From Actinomycetota bacterium (GTDB lineage Bacteria; Margulisbacteria; Marinamargulisbacteria; SXXA01), in NCBI GenBank assembly GCA_005791325.1, contig SXXA01000082.1, positions 1-7,649 of the forward strand: DNA of 7,649 bases, written 5' to 3'. The translations under genes were made by a program, and so were the position numbers. The notes beneath the pieces are model-generated. The model made no database searches. It saw nothing but the letters and a program-made list of their open reading frames with translations, and had not been told where the DNA came from. This document shows positions 1 through 6,887 of this stretch, piece after piece; position 1 is the stretch's first letter; the number at the start of each line of letters is the position of its first letter.

Positions 1-148
1 CGAGTACAACCGATGGCCCGACATCCCCACTTAATTCAGATAACACTTTATGTAATTTAGGACAGGTATATACATCAATTTCACCAGCTACCCTAACAAC
101 GGGTAAACCAGCATGATGATCCAACGATACCGAAAACTCAATGACCAT
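1..148 (-). CDS. STAS-domain protein (anti-sigma-factor antagonist-like), 5' part only
   Basis: The first 49 codons of a minus-strand gene are present and the rest lies beyond the left edge. The protein begins MVIEFSVSLDHHAGLPVVRV and continues AGEIDVYTCPKLHKVLSEL, ending in a beta-strand-like SVVL. This is the N-terminal pattern of STAS domains of the SpoIIAA/RsbV type: a strand, the G-E-[IL]-D motif, a T/P turn and the first amphipathic helix. Such proteins usually bind anti-sigma factors in a partner-switching pathway and are controlled by phosphorylation of a serine just after the next strand. That serine would lie outside the window, so a regulatory antagonist cannot be separated from another STAS protein. 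The ATG at 148 is supported by AAGGAG ending five bases upstream. The gene is transcribed away from the glycosyltransferase gene. Confidence 0.8.
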   Translation of the reverse strand, partial: MVIEFSVSLDHHAGLPVVRVAGEIDVYTCPKLHKVLSELSGDVGPSVVL

Positions 149-209
149 GGCGTCTCCTTACTTTATTGAGCAATGCAAGATGATTGGACTTTGTCACCCA
201 AGGAAGTGA

Positions 210-237
210 AGTATACACCACATACCTCAAATACAAC
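210..237 (-). promoter_or_regulatory. Possible promoter for the STAS-domain gene
   Basis: On the minus strand a TATACT (-10-like, 210-215) follows a GTTGTA (-35-like, 232-237) with a 16-base spacer. This would give a leader of roughly 55 bases before the ATG at 148. The -10 is a good match and the -35 is poor, so this is only a candidate. Confidence 0.25.
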
Positions 238-355
238 ATGCATCACTTTTGCGTTGCTCCGATACGATTCCGTGATCTCATTCCACCCATCTTACCTCCC
301 ATATACGTCATTATTGATAACGACTATTCTTTTTATCGTCTCTCGATGGTATTGT

Positions 356-373
356 TTCTATTTACAAATAGAA
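356..373. repeat. 18-bp perfect palindrome, operator-like
   Basis: The sequence TTCTATTT-AC-AAATAGAA has two 8-base arms that are exact reverse complements around a 2-base centre. It lies 48 bases upstream of the glycosyltransferase start codon, in the gap between divergent genes. The loop is too short for a good RNA hairpin and no T-run follows, so a site for a dimeric DNA-binding protein is likelier than a terminator. AT-rich palindromes also arise by chance. Confidence 0.4.
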
Positions 374-408
374 TTTGATTGTCCATTATCAAGTAGGGGT
401 GAATGCTG

Positions 409-415
409 AAAGGGG
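409..415 (+). promoter_or_regulatory. Ribosome binding site supporting a TTG start
   Basis: AAAGGGG lies six bases before the TTG at 422. No in-frame ATG or GTG near this point has a comparable site, so it decides the start of the glycosyltransferase gene. Confidence 0.65.
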
Positions 416-421
416 ATTCAT

Positions 422-1228
422 TTGAGGGTTGTTTTTAGTATTATTTTAAATGGTAAACATCATTTATTACATCACAATCAAGCTGATTTTATTCTCAGCC
501 ATTGCGATTATTGGATCGTAGTGGAAGGTGCCTCTTTACCCAATGGCAGTACCAGTTGGTGCAAATCCTTTCCAGAATCATTTCATCACAATGGGGGTAG
601 CGTGGATGGAACGCGTGACTATTTAAGTGAATTGGCAAGCCATCATCCCCATTTGATTTATATTCCATCTAATGGTTTTTGGCACTCCAAAGACATGCAA
701 GTGAATATCGCCATTCAGAAACTTAAAGAATTAACGGATCGGTGTTTTTTGTGGGAAATGGACATTGATGAACATTGGACAACCGCAGACATGGCACAAG
801 CTGAACATGAACTGGTTACTAGAAAATTAAAAATGGGTCGATTTAGGGCCGATTGTTATGTTGGAAAGCATTTAAAAGCCATTGGGGATTGGGGAGAGTC
901 CTACACATTGGGTTATAACCGATTGTGGCAATGGAAAGGGGAGTCGTTTAAAACACATGAGCCACCTGTATTAAAGGGGACATGGTGGTCGAGAGATGCC
1001 ATACTCACCCCTCGCTTTAGGCATTACAATTATTATTTTGAATGGGATGTTAAGTTCAAAGACCAGTGGTATGGTGATGTGGATCGGATCTATGAGCGAT
1101 GGGTACATATTAACTCATTACCTAAAGAGGCATTTCCCCTTCCTATCTCCTCGCTGATCACTGGATATTGGGGACGCACCAATTCTCAAATTATTTGGGA
1201 AGATACCCCCCCGCCACTCATTCGATAA
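422..1228 (+). CDS. Probable GT-A-fold glycosyltransferase
   Basis: A 268-residue soluble protein with no signal peptide or membrane segment. It starts with a beta strand (VVFSIILN, residues 3-10) and a second strand, WIVVEGAS (31-38), as in nucleotide-sugar-binding Rossmann-like folds. A DIDE at 114-117 (in FLWEMDIDEHW) fits the metal-binding DxD motif of GT-A enzymes. Further features are GSTSWCK (42-48), GGSVDGTRDYL (58-68), SKDMQVNIAI (89-98), THEPPVL (178-184) and an aromatic FRHYNYYFEW (199-208) resembling the H-Y region near the C-terminus of some GT2-like enzymes. The donor and acceptor cannot be inferred; envelope polysaccharide or protein glycosylation are both possible. The gene stands alone on the plus strand, so there is no pathway context. 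The TTG start is backed by a ribosome binding site. It converges on the transporter gene with a 21-bp gap. Family assignment is from motif pattern only. Confidence 0.7.
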   Translation: MRVVFSIILNGKHHLLHHNQADFILSHCDYWIVVEGASLPNGSTSWCKSFPESFHHNGGSVDGTRDYLSELASHHPHLIYIPSNGFWHSKDMQVNIAIQKLKELTDRCFLWEMDIDEHWTTADMAQAEHELVTRKLKMGRFRADCYVGKHLKAIGDWGESYTLGYNRLWQWKGESFKTHEPPVLKGTWWSRDAILTPRFRHYNYYFEWDVKFKDQWYGDVDRIYERWVHINSLPKEAFPLPISSLITGYWGRTNSQIIWEDTPPPLIR

Positions 1229-1249
1229 TTCCCCCTCTCTACTTGACGG

Positions 1250-2026
1250 TTACCCCCAACCCACATGATACAACAGGGTTGCGATGGCGGCACTTAACAT
1301 AATGGGAATGAGTTTTTTAATGAGTTGGTCACCATAGCGTAGTACCAAGCGTATCCCCACCCATCCCCCCACCCCATTCGCTACCGCACACATTATGCCC
1401 CATTTTACAGCCACCACCCCATTCGCAAAAAAAACCACCAGCGCCATCATGTTGGTGCTTAAATTGACACATTTTGCGTGGGCAGAAGCCAACAACCAAG
1501 ATTGCCCCAGCACTCGATGAAACCCCATCAGCAACATGGTCCCAACCCCCGGACCCAAGATTCCATCATACAATCCACTCCCCATCGACACCCCCGACAG
1601 CATTGCCGGATGAGATTGACCAACTGGGGGGCTTTCCGTACGGATTTGGTGCCAAACCAATAGGATCAGCATGATCGGCAACACCAACGTCATGGCCATT
1701 TTTACCATCTTCGGTGTCCATATCGCCACCCACATGGCCCCAGCAGTTGAGGCCACCATGGCAATGGGAATCGCCACTATAAGCGTTGATCGCCTCACCC
1801 TAACCACCCTCATTAAGCGCAGGGTTGTTAGGGCGGTTCCAATGGTGGAACTTAACTTATTGGTTCCCAAAGCAAGATGGGGGGGGAGACCGGCCAACAA
1901 TAAGGCTGGAAGACCGATTATCCCCCCCCCACCCGCAATGGCATCACAAAAGCCCGCTAATAAATGCCCCCCTACTGCGATAAGCCATCCATGAGAATTA
2001 GAACCAGCGTTTAATATAGTCCACAA
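1250..2026 (-). CDS. yfcA: TauE/SafE (TSUP) family membrane transporter, YfcA-like
   Basis: A 258-residue hydrophobic protein with about seven or eight predicted membrane segments arranged as two related halves. The N-terminal half carries AGFCDAIAGGGGIIGLPALL (24-43), followed by ALGTNKLSSTIG (52-63). The C-terminal half carries GLYDGILGPGVGTM (151-164), AHAKCVNLSTN (182-192) and RLVLRYGDQLI (226-236). These match, in order, the motifs of E. coli YfcA as I recall it. The family exports or imports small anions such as sulfite, sulfoacetate or organosulfonates across the cytoplasmic membrane; the substrate here is unknown. The first usable start is a TTG at 2026 inside the end of dnaJ, giving a 29-base overlap and no strong ribosome binding site, so expression probably depends on translational coupling to dnaJ. 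A 9-base G run encodes the glycine motif at 32-35. The symbol denotes family resemblance, not proven orthology. Confidence 0.88.
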   Translation of the reverse strand: MWTILNAGSNSHGWLIAVGGHLLAGFCDAIAGGGGIIGLPALLLAGLPPHLALGTNKLSSTIGTALTTLRLMRVVRVRRSTLIVAIPIAMVASTAGAMWVAIWTPKMVKMAMTLVLPIMLILLVWHQIRTESPPVGQSHPAMLSGVSMGSGLYDGILGPGVGTMLLMGFHRVLGQSWLLASAHAKCVNLSTNMMALVVFFANGVVAVKWGIMCAVANGVGGWVGIRLVLRYGDQLIKKLIPIMLSAAIATLLYHVGWG

Positions 2027-3098
2027 AAGAATCTGATTCTCGTTTAGGCCCGCTCAAATTGGCAAATTCCTCAATCAGCTCTGTTTCTTTAGCAGAGAGC
2101 TGGGTTGGAATGGTGACCTGAACCCTCACATGCAAATCACCCGTATGTCTCCCCCGTAACGATGGCATCCCCTTGCCTTTCAGGCGAAATGAGGTACCGG
2201 GTTGGGTCCCTGCAGGTATTTTTAACATGGCTTTTCCATCCAATGTTGGCACTTCTAAATCGGTACCCAATATGGCATCTGGGACACCAATACTGGCTTC
2301 TACAAATAAATCTTGTTCTTCGCGTCTAAAAAACTCATGCTCTTTTACGGTTAAAAAAATATACAAATCCCCCGGCTGACTACCAGGCTCCCCCGCATTC
2401 CCCTCCCCTGTCACGCGCAATTTATTTCCCGATGCCACGCCCGCAGGTATATCAATCGTAATGGTTTTCTTACGTTTCTCTCGTCCTGAACCAGAACAAG
2501 TTTTGCAGGGATTTTTAATCATTTCACCTTGTCCATTACAATGATGGCACGTCATTACTTGCGAAAAGCTTCCCAAAACCGTTCTTTGAACCGTTTTAAT
2601 CTGACCAGACCCATGACAATGAGGACATGTCACCTTGGGTGTACCGGCTTCACGGCCGGTACCGCTACAAGTATGGCATGCCTCCAAATGAAAAATGGAA
2701 ATATCCTTATTGACCCCAGTTGCTGCTTCTTGCAAGGTAATATCCAAATCGTATCGCAAATCCTCCCCTGCTCGGGGTGCATGACTACGTCGTCGACCCC
2801 CACCCCCCCCAAAAAAGGCATCAAAAATATCGTCTAACCCACCAGAGAAGCCATCGAATCCCCCATAATCTTGACTCGGCCCATCATCAGTCACGCCAAA
2901 CTGATCATATTGTGCTTTTTTTTGGGTGTCAGATAAGATGGCGTACGCCCGTTGGATGTCTTTAAATTTGGCCTCTGCCCCAGGGTCTTTATTCACATCT
3001 GGATGATACTGTCGGGCCAAGCGTCGGTATGATTTTTTAATATCAGCTTCCGACGCCCCTCTCTGAACTTCTAATATAGCATACAAATCATCCGGCAT
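1998..3098 (-). CDS. dnaJ: Chaperone protein DnaJ (type I Hsp40)
   Basis: A 366-residue co-chaperone that delivers unfolded proteins to DnaK and stimulates its ATPase. The order is complete for a type I J-protein. The J-domain (about 4-68) has the HPD motif at 32-34, followed by a Gly/Phe-rich linker (about 79-101). A zinc domain has four CxxCxGxG repeats at 141-148, 158-165, 184-191 and 198-205, and the C-terminal substrate-binding and dimerisation domains follow. All eight zinc cysteines are present. The ATG at 3098 is chosen because the next residues, DDLYAILEV, align with the usual start; a 15-residue extension to 3143 would only read through dnaK. The ATG overlaps the dnaK stop by 11 bases and has no clear ribosome binding site, which points to coupled translation. 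The 3' end overlaps the transporter gene. Confidence 0.98.
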   Translation of the reverse strand: MPDDLYAILEVQRGASEADIKKSYRRLARQYHPDVNKDPGAEAKFKDIQRAYAILSDTQKKAQYDQFGVTDDGPSQDYGGFDGFSGGLDDIFDAFFGGGGGRRRSHAPRAGEDLRYDLDITLQEAATGVNKDISIFHLEACHTCSGTGREAGTPKVTCPHCHGSGQIKTVQRTVLGSFSQVMTCHHCNGQGEMIKNPCKTCSGSGREKRKKTITIDIPAGVASGNKLRVTGEGNAGEPGSQPGDLYIFLTVKEHEFFRREEQDLFVEASIGVPDAILGTDLEVPTLDGKAMLKIPAGTQPGTSFRLKGKGMPSLRGRHTGDLHVRVQVTIPTQLSAKETELIEEFANLSGPKRESDSFVDYIKRWF

Positions 3099-4983
3099 TG
3101 GTTGAACCCGAATCGCTATCTTTAACCTCTTTGAACTCTGCATCTACAACGGAATCATCTGGGGTGGTTACCTTGGTGGGTTCCGATGTTGCCTCAGCAG
3201 ATTTATATAATTCTTCAGACGCATCAAATACCGCTTTTTGAAGGGCATCCGTTTTTTCTTTAATGGATCCGGTGTCAGTACCACCCAATGCCGTTTTCAA
3301 ATCAGACAATGCGGCTTGAATCGTGGTTTTAGTGGTATCAGACAATTTGGCGTCACTTTCTTTGAGTGTTTTTTCAGTTGAGTATACCAATGAATCAGCG
3401 GTATTGCGGGTTTCCACCTCTTCCTGTTTTTTCTGATCTTCTGTGGCATGGGCTTCAGCATCTTGTCGCATTTTTTCAATATCGTCTTTGCTTAACCCAG
3501 ATGATGCGGTAATCGTAATTTTTTGAGATTTTCCCGTTGCTTTATCTTGGGCTTTTACATTTAAAATTCCGTTGGCATCAATATCCAAAGAGACTTCAAT
3601 TTGAGGAACCCCACGTGGTGAGGATGGAATCCCTTCTAGCACAAAACGTCCCAATGATCGATTGTCAGAAGCCATCGCCCGCTCACCCTGCAAAATATGC
3701 ACCTCAACCGATGTTTGGCCATCTGCGGCCGTTGAAAATACTTGGCTTTTTGAAGTTGGAATCGTGGTATTTCGATCGATTAATTTGGTAAATACCCCCC
3801 CTAATGTTTCAATTCCAAATGATAACGGGGTAACATCCAATAACACCACATCTTTAACATCGCCCGACAATACCGCCCCTTGAATAGCCGCGCCAATTGC
3901 CACCACTTCATCCGGATTGACCCCTTTGTGAGGTTCCTTGCCAAAAAATGCTTTAACCGCCTCTTGAATCGCAGGAATACGGGTGGTTCCACCTACCAAA
4001 ATCACCTCATCGATGTCGGATACTGAAAATCCAGAATCAGATAATGCTGCTTTGACGGGTGCCATTGAACGTTGCACCACGGACTCAATCATTTGTTCAA
4101 ATTTAGATCGTGACAACGACATCATTAGGTGCTTAGGGCCGGATGCATCCGCCGTAATAAATGGCAAATTAATATCAGTAGACATGGTGGACGACAGTTC
4201 AATCTTGGCTTTTTCAGCGGCTTCTTTTAAGCGTTGATGGGCCATTTGATCTTTGCTTAAATCGATACCCTGATCTTTTTTAAATTCACTAATGAGCCAC
4301 TGAATAATTAATTCATCGATATCATCACCCCCCAATTCGGTATCCCCATTGGTACTCTTTACCTCAAATAAGCCATCCCCGATTTCAAGAATGGAAATAT
4401 CAAACGTACCACCGCCAAAATCGTACACCGCAATTTTCTGATCCGCTTTTTTATCCAACCCATACGCCAAAGCGGCAGCGGTTGGCTCATTAATAATGCG
4501 CAACACCTCTAAACCAGCAATTTCCCCTGCATCCTTGGTCGCTTTTCGTTGGTCATCGTTAAAATAAGCTGGCACCGTGATGACCGCTTGGGTCACTTCA
4601 TGCCCCAAATAGGCTTCTGCGTCACGTTTGATTTTTTGTAAAACAATTGCTGAAATTTCAGGTGGGGCAAATTCCTTGTCCTGACCTTTAATCACAATAC
4701 CGCCATCTGCTCGCTCTGTAATATCATAAGATAATGCTTTTTTGACCTCGGCCAATCGTCGTCCAATTAACGATTTAACTGAATAAAATGTAAATTTTGG
4801 ATTGGTAATGCCTTGACGTTTGGCAGGTTGACCAACCAATCGCTCCCCATCTTTTGTAAACGCAACCACCGAGGGCGTGGTGCGATATCCTTCCGCATTG
4901 GATATAACAGTGGGTTCTCCCCCTTCAACAATGGATACGCATGAATTAGTGGTTCCCAAATCAATTCCAATTATTTTAGACAT
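3088..4983 (-). CDS. dnaK: Chaperone protein DnaK (Hsp70)
   Basis: A 631-residue cytoplasmic ATP-dependent chaperone of usual length. The nucleotide-binding domain shows IGIDLGTTNSCVSI (5-18), VPAYFNDDQRKATKDAG (137-153), the adenosine-loop region YDFGGGTFD (187-195) and VILVGGTTRIPAIQ (327-340). The interdomain linker VVLLDVTPLSFG is at 379-390, followed by the beta-sandwich substrate domain and a helical lid. The C-terminus has the conserved VVDAEFKEVKD (612-622) plus nine more residues that run through the dnaJ overlap. Between IGRRL (73-77) and ISAIVL (110-115) there are 32 residues, close to the E. coli length and well above the roughly 13 in Bacillus DnaK, so the diderm-type insertion is present. 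The ATG at 4983 has AAGGAG six bases upstream. The gene is third in the CIRCE-controlled operon, after a 105-bp gap from grpE. Confidence 0.99.
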   Translation of the reverse strand: MSKIIGIDLGTTNSCVSIVEGGEPTVISNAEGYRTTPSVVAFTKDGERLVGQPAKRQGITNPKFTFYSVKSLIGRRLAEVKKALSYDITERADGGIVIKGQDKEFAPPEISAIVLQKIKRDAEAYLGHEVTQAVITVPAYFNDDQRKATKDAGEIAGLEVLRIINEPTAAALAYGLDKKADQKIAVYDFGGGTFDISILEIGDGLFEVKSTNGDTELGGDDIDELIIQWLISEFKKDQGIDLSKDQMAHQRLKEAAEKAKIELSSTMSTDINLPFITADASGPKHLMMSLSRSKFEQMIESVVQRSMAPVKAALSDSGFSVSDIDEVILVGGTTRIPAIQEAVKAFFGKEPHKGVNPDEVVAIGAAIQGAVLSGDVKDVVLLDVTPLSFGIETLGGVFTKLIDRNTTIPTSKSQVFSTAADGQTSVEVHILQGERAMASDNRSLGRFVLEGIPSSPRGVPQIEVSLDIDANGILNVKAQDKATGKSQKITITASSGLSKDDIEKMRQDAEAHATEDQKKQEEVETRNTADSLVYSTEKTLKESDAKLSDTTKTTIQAALSDLKTALGGTDTGSIKEKTDALQKAVFDASEELYKSAEATSEPTKVTTPDDSVVDAEFKEVKDSDSGSTNAG

Positions 4984-5088
4984 GTTTTTCTCCTTTATTT
5001 AATAACCGTATCTTCATCTACACCAAACCAACTCAATTTCAACGACTGGGGACACACCGCCTTTCTATTCATCATAACGAGACTCTGA
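4984..5088 (-). other. grpE-dnaK intergenic gap
   Basis: These 105 bases are the only sizeable gap in an otherwise overlapping or near-abutting operon. The dnaK ribosome binding site AAGGAG is at 4990-4995. I see no clear hairpin, terminator or second CIRCE. Weak -35-like strings (TTGAAA, TTGAGT) lie on the minus strand, but none has a good -10 at proper spacing. Confidence 0.5.
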
Positions 5089-5622
5089 TTAACTGGACAC
5101 CACCACCATTGCTGGACGAATCACTTTGCCATGTAACAAATAACCATTTTGAAATACTTGAATCACATGATTGGATGGCACCCCTTCTTTGGATTGTGTG
5201 GATACCGCCATGTGGTAAGTGGGGTCAAATGGGGCATCCAATGCCTCAATGAGCGTTACCCCCACTTTTTCCAATGCATCAGATAATTGCTTGCGAATCA
5301 TTTGTAACCCAGACAACCACCCATCACTCACATCAACCACACTATCCATGGCACGATCAAAATTATCAATAATAGGCAACAAGTCCAATACCAATTTTTC
5401 AATGGCATACCGGCGAGCTGAGTCAAATTCAGTCTCTTTGCGCCGTTTGTAATTTTCTAACTCCGCCCATGCACGCAAGGCCTTGTCTTTCTCTTGTGCC
5501 AATTGGGCTTCTAAATCGGCCACCACATCCTGTGGGGCGGCCCCTGCGACGGAATCTTCCGGTAGGGGGGGGGTGGCATCGATTGGATCCAGAATGGGAA
5601 TGGGTGAATCATGATTGGTCAT
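5089..5622 (-). CDS. grpE: GrpE nucleotide exchange factor
   Basis: A 177-residue homodimeric co-chaperone that releases ADP from DnaK and so resets the chaperone cycle. After a Pro-rich, acidic and probably disordered N-terminus (1-32) comes a long coiled-coil helix (about 33-80, including ELENYKRRKETEFDSARRYA), then a helical bundle with LLPIIDNFDRAMDS (81-94). The C-terminal beta domain (about 122-177) contains the GrpE signature: FDPTYHMAVS (132-141), then VIQVFQNGYLLHGKVIRPAMV (spanning 153-173). The ATG at 5622 is preceded by AGGAG with six-base spacing. Only nine bases separate it from the hrcA stop. A run of nine G (plus strand, 5565-5573) falls in codons about 17-20, where a slip would truncate the protein. 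Confidence 0.98.
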   Translation of the reverse strand: MTNHDSPIPILDPIDATPPLPEDSVAGAAPQDVVADLEAQLAQEKDKALRAWAELENYKRRKETEFDSARRYAIEKLVLDLLPIIDNFDRAMDSVVDVSDGWLSGLQMIRKQLSDALEKVGVTLIEALDAPFDPTYHMAVSTQSKEGVPSNHVIQVFQNGYLLHGKVIRPAMVVVSS

Positions 5623-5628
5623 AGAATG

Positions 5629-5633
5629 CTCCT
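5629..5633 (-). promoter_or_regulatory. grpE ribosome binding site sharing bases with the hrcA stop
   Basis: AGGAG on the minus strand includes the last two bases of the hrcA TAG stop (5632-5634). A ribosome terminating on hrcA therefore sits on the grpE initiation site, which favours translational coupling. Confidence 0.7.
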
Positions 5634-6735
5634 ATATTGATTTGGTGTTAATGGAATCTGAAGAAGAAATGGATTGCATTTTTGCCACAATGGCTTGAAT
5701 GGTTGGCAATAAGTTCTTGTACCTCATTCTGGTAGGACCGACAATAGCCAAGGTAGCAAAATTGGCGGTTTCATGGCCCAATGGTGCTACCACCACACTA
5801 CATTCTTTGAGTCCATCCGGTTGGTTTTCCGAACCTATTAATACCGTCATATCACGATGTTGCACCGCTTTCTCTAATACAGACGTCATCAAGCGGGTCT
5901 CTTCAAGGGTTGCAATCACACGGTGTGCCAAATTTGGATCTTGAAATTCAGGTAGCCGAACCATATTCGATAATCCCTTCATATTCATTGTATTGGGAGG
6001 GGACAATACCGCCTTAATTCGCTTTAATTCGCTGATAACGGTGGCCACAATCTCTCGGTGGGTCGGAAAATGCAAAAATAAATCAGCCAAATCGTTGGAA
6101 GTGACATCTGAAAGGGTCACCCCTTTTAATTTTTGCGTCAACAATGATGAAATGGCATTTAATTCATCTTGGGTGACATCATCTTGAATGGACATCAAAA
6201 ACTCTTGGTTGCTTCCAACCGAATTCATCACAATGACCAATACACGGTCAATATCAACCAATACCAAGTGTGCCAATTCTAATGTGGCCTGATGAATATC
6301 TGGTGGAATCACAATCGCCGTGTAGTCAAATAAGGTCACCACCAACTCGGTTACCTCTTTTAATAGGTCCCCCACCGCTTGTCCGATATAGGGCGCTCGT
6401 TCTCGTATAAGTTCCACCGGCAAGGCATTCGCTGAGGTATCTTGTAAGGGCGATGAATTCGAGTTAGCCATCATATCTGACAAATGATCCACATATAATC
6501 GATACCCAGAATCAGTTGGCACCCGCCCCGAAGACTGATGCCGATGTGATAAATACCCCTCCGCTTCTAACTCACTTAACTCATTTCGAATGGTAGCCGG
6601 ACTGGCATCAATACCACCCGTGCCACTCAACCATTTAGACCCAACCGGCTCAGCCGTCTCAATAAATGATTCAATGGTTTTGGTTAATACCTCGAGTTGT
6701 CGTTTGGTTAAAGCGGGTTTCTTTTTGTTTTTCAT
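5632..6735 (-). CDS. hrcA: Heat-inducible transcription repressor HrcA
   Basis: A 367-residue repressor that binds CIRCE and is usually dependent on GroEL for activity. The N-terminal winged helix (about 8-84) contains SPATIRNELSELEAEGYL (45-62) and the wing SSGRVPTDSGYRLYVDHL (68-85), both hallmarks of the family. The central dimerisation and GAF-like region follows, with VLIGSEN (298-304) and the C-terminal GPTRMRY (333-339). Length and motif order are normal. The ATG at 6735 (MKNKKKPALTKRQLEVL) is chosen: a TTG at 6768 would add 11 residues but lies inside the CIRCE operator near the expected transcription start. The ribosome binding site is weak, perhaps keeping repressor output low. As first gene behind CIRCE, hrcA would repress itself together with grpE, dnaK and dnaJ. 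Confidence 0.98.
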   Translation of the reverse strand: MKNKKKPALTKRQLEVLTKTIESFIETAEPVGSKWLSGTGGIDASPATIRNELSELEAEGYLSHRHQSSGRVPTDSGYRLYVDHLSDMMANSNSSPLQDTSANALPVELIRERAPYIGQAVGDLLKEVTELVVTLFDYTAIVIPPDIHQATLELAHLVLVDIDRVLVIVMNSVGSNQEFLMSIQDDVTQDELNAISSLLTQKLKGVTLSDVTSNDLADLFLHFPTHREIVATVISELKRIKAVLSPPNTMNMKGLSNMVRLPEFQDPNLAHRVIATLEETRLMTSVLEKAVQHRDMTVLIGSENQPDGLKECSVVVAPLGHETANFATLAIVGPTRMRYKNLLPTIQAIVAKMQSISSSDSINTKSI

Positions 6736-6757
6736 GCCGATCTCGTCATTAAAAAAA

Positions 6758-6784
6758 TTAGCACTCAATACTATCGAGTGCTAA
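6758..6784. promoter_or_regulatory. CIRCE operator (HrcA binding site)
   Basis: TTAGCACTC, nine bases, GAGTGCTAA: both arms match the CIRCE consensus exactly and are perfect inverted repeats with the canonical 9-base spacer. It lies 22 bases upstream of the hrcA ATG. It touches the -10 box of the operon promoter and covers the likely transcription start, so bound HrcA would block RNA polymerase. Confidence 0.98.
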
Positions 6785-6813
6785 ATATACCCGTGATTTG
6801 AGTAACATGTCAA
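6784..6813 (-). promoter_or_regulatory. Vegetative (sigma-70/A type) promoter of the hrcA operon
   Basis: On the minus strand there is a perfect -35 TTGACA (6808-6813), an 18-base spacer and a -10 TATATT (6784-6789). The -10 overlaps CIRCE by one base, and initiation is expected near 6776-6778, inside CIRCE. This arrangement implies housekeeping-sigma transcription controlled by repression rather than by a heat-shock sigma factor. Confidence 0.85.
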
Positions 6814-6887
6814 CACCAAATTGGGCCATGTTTATATCATATTCAAATAGGGAATCCTCGTTATATCAGGTATAAAGGGGGAGAATC

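Noticed and set aside
173..409. Small open frames on the plus strand in the gap (78 and 64 codons)
   Set aside because: They overlap each other, have no ribosome binding site, and their predicted proteins look like random AT-rich translation.
1229..1249. Bidirectional terminator between the convergent genes
   Set aside because: The 21-bp gap has no inverted repeat followed by a T-run on either strand.
1671..1994. Plus-strand open frame of 107 codons opposite the transporter gene
   Set aside because: It is antisense to a gene with clear TSUP family motifs and lacks a ribosome binding site.
3099..3143. N-terminal extension of DnaJ by 15 residues
   Set aside because: It reads through the dnaK coding end, and the J-domain begins right after the ATG at 3098.
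4984..5088. Internal promoter before dnaK
   Set aside because: The -35-like strings have no good -10 at 16-18 bases; not enough to annotate.
6736..6768. TTG start giving HrcA 11 extra residues
   Set aside because: The codon lies within CIRCE, at or upstream of the expected transcript start region, and the extra residues do not match the family.
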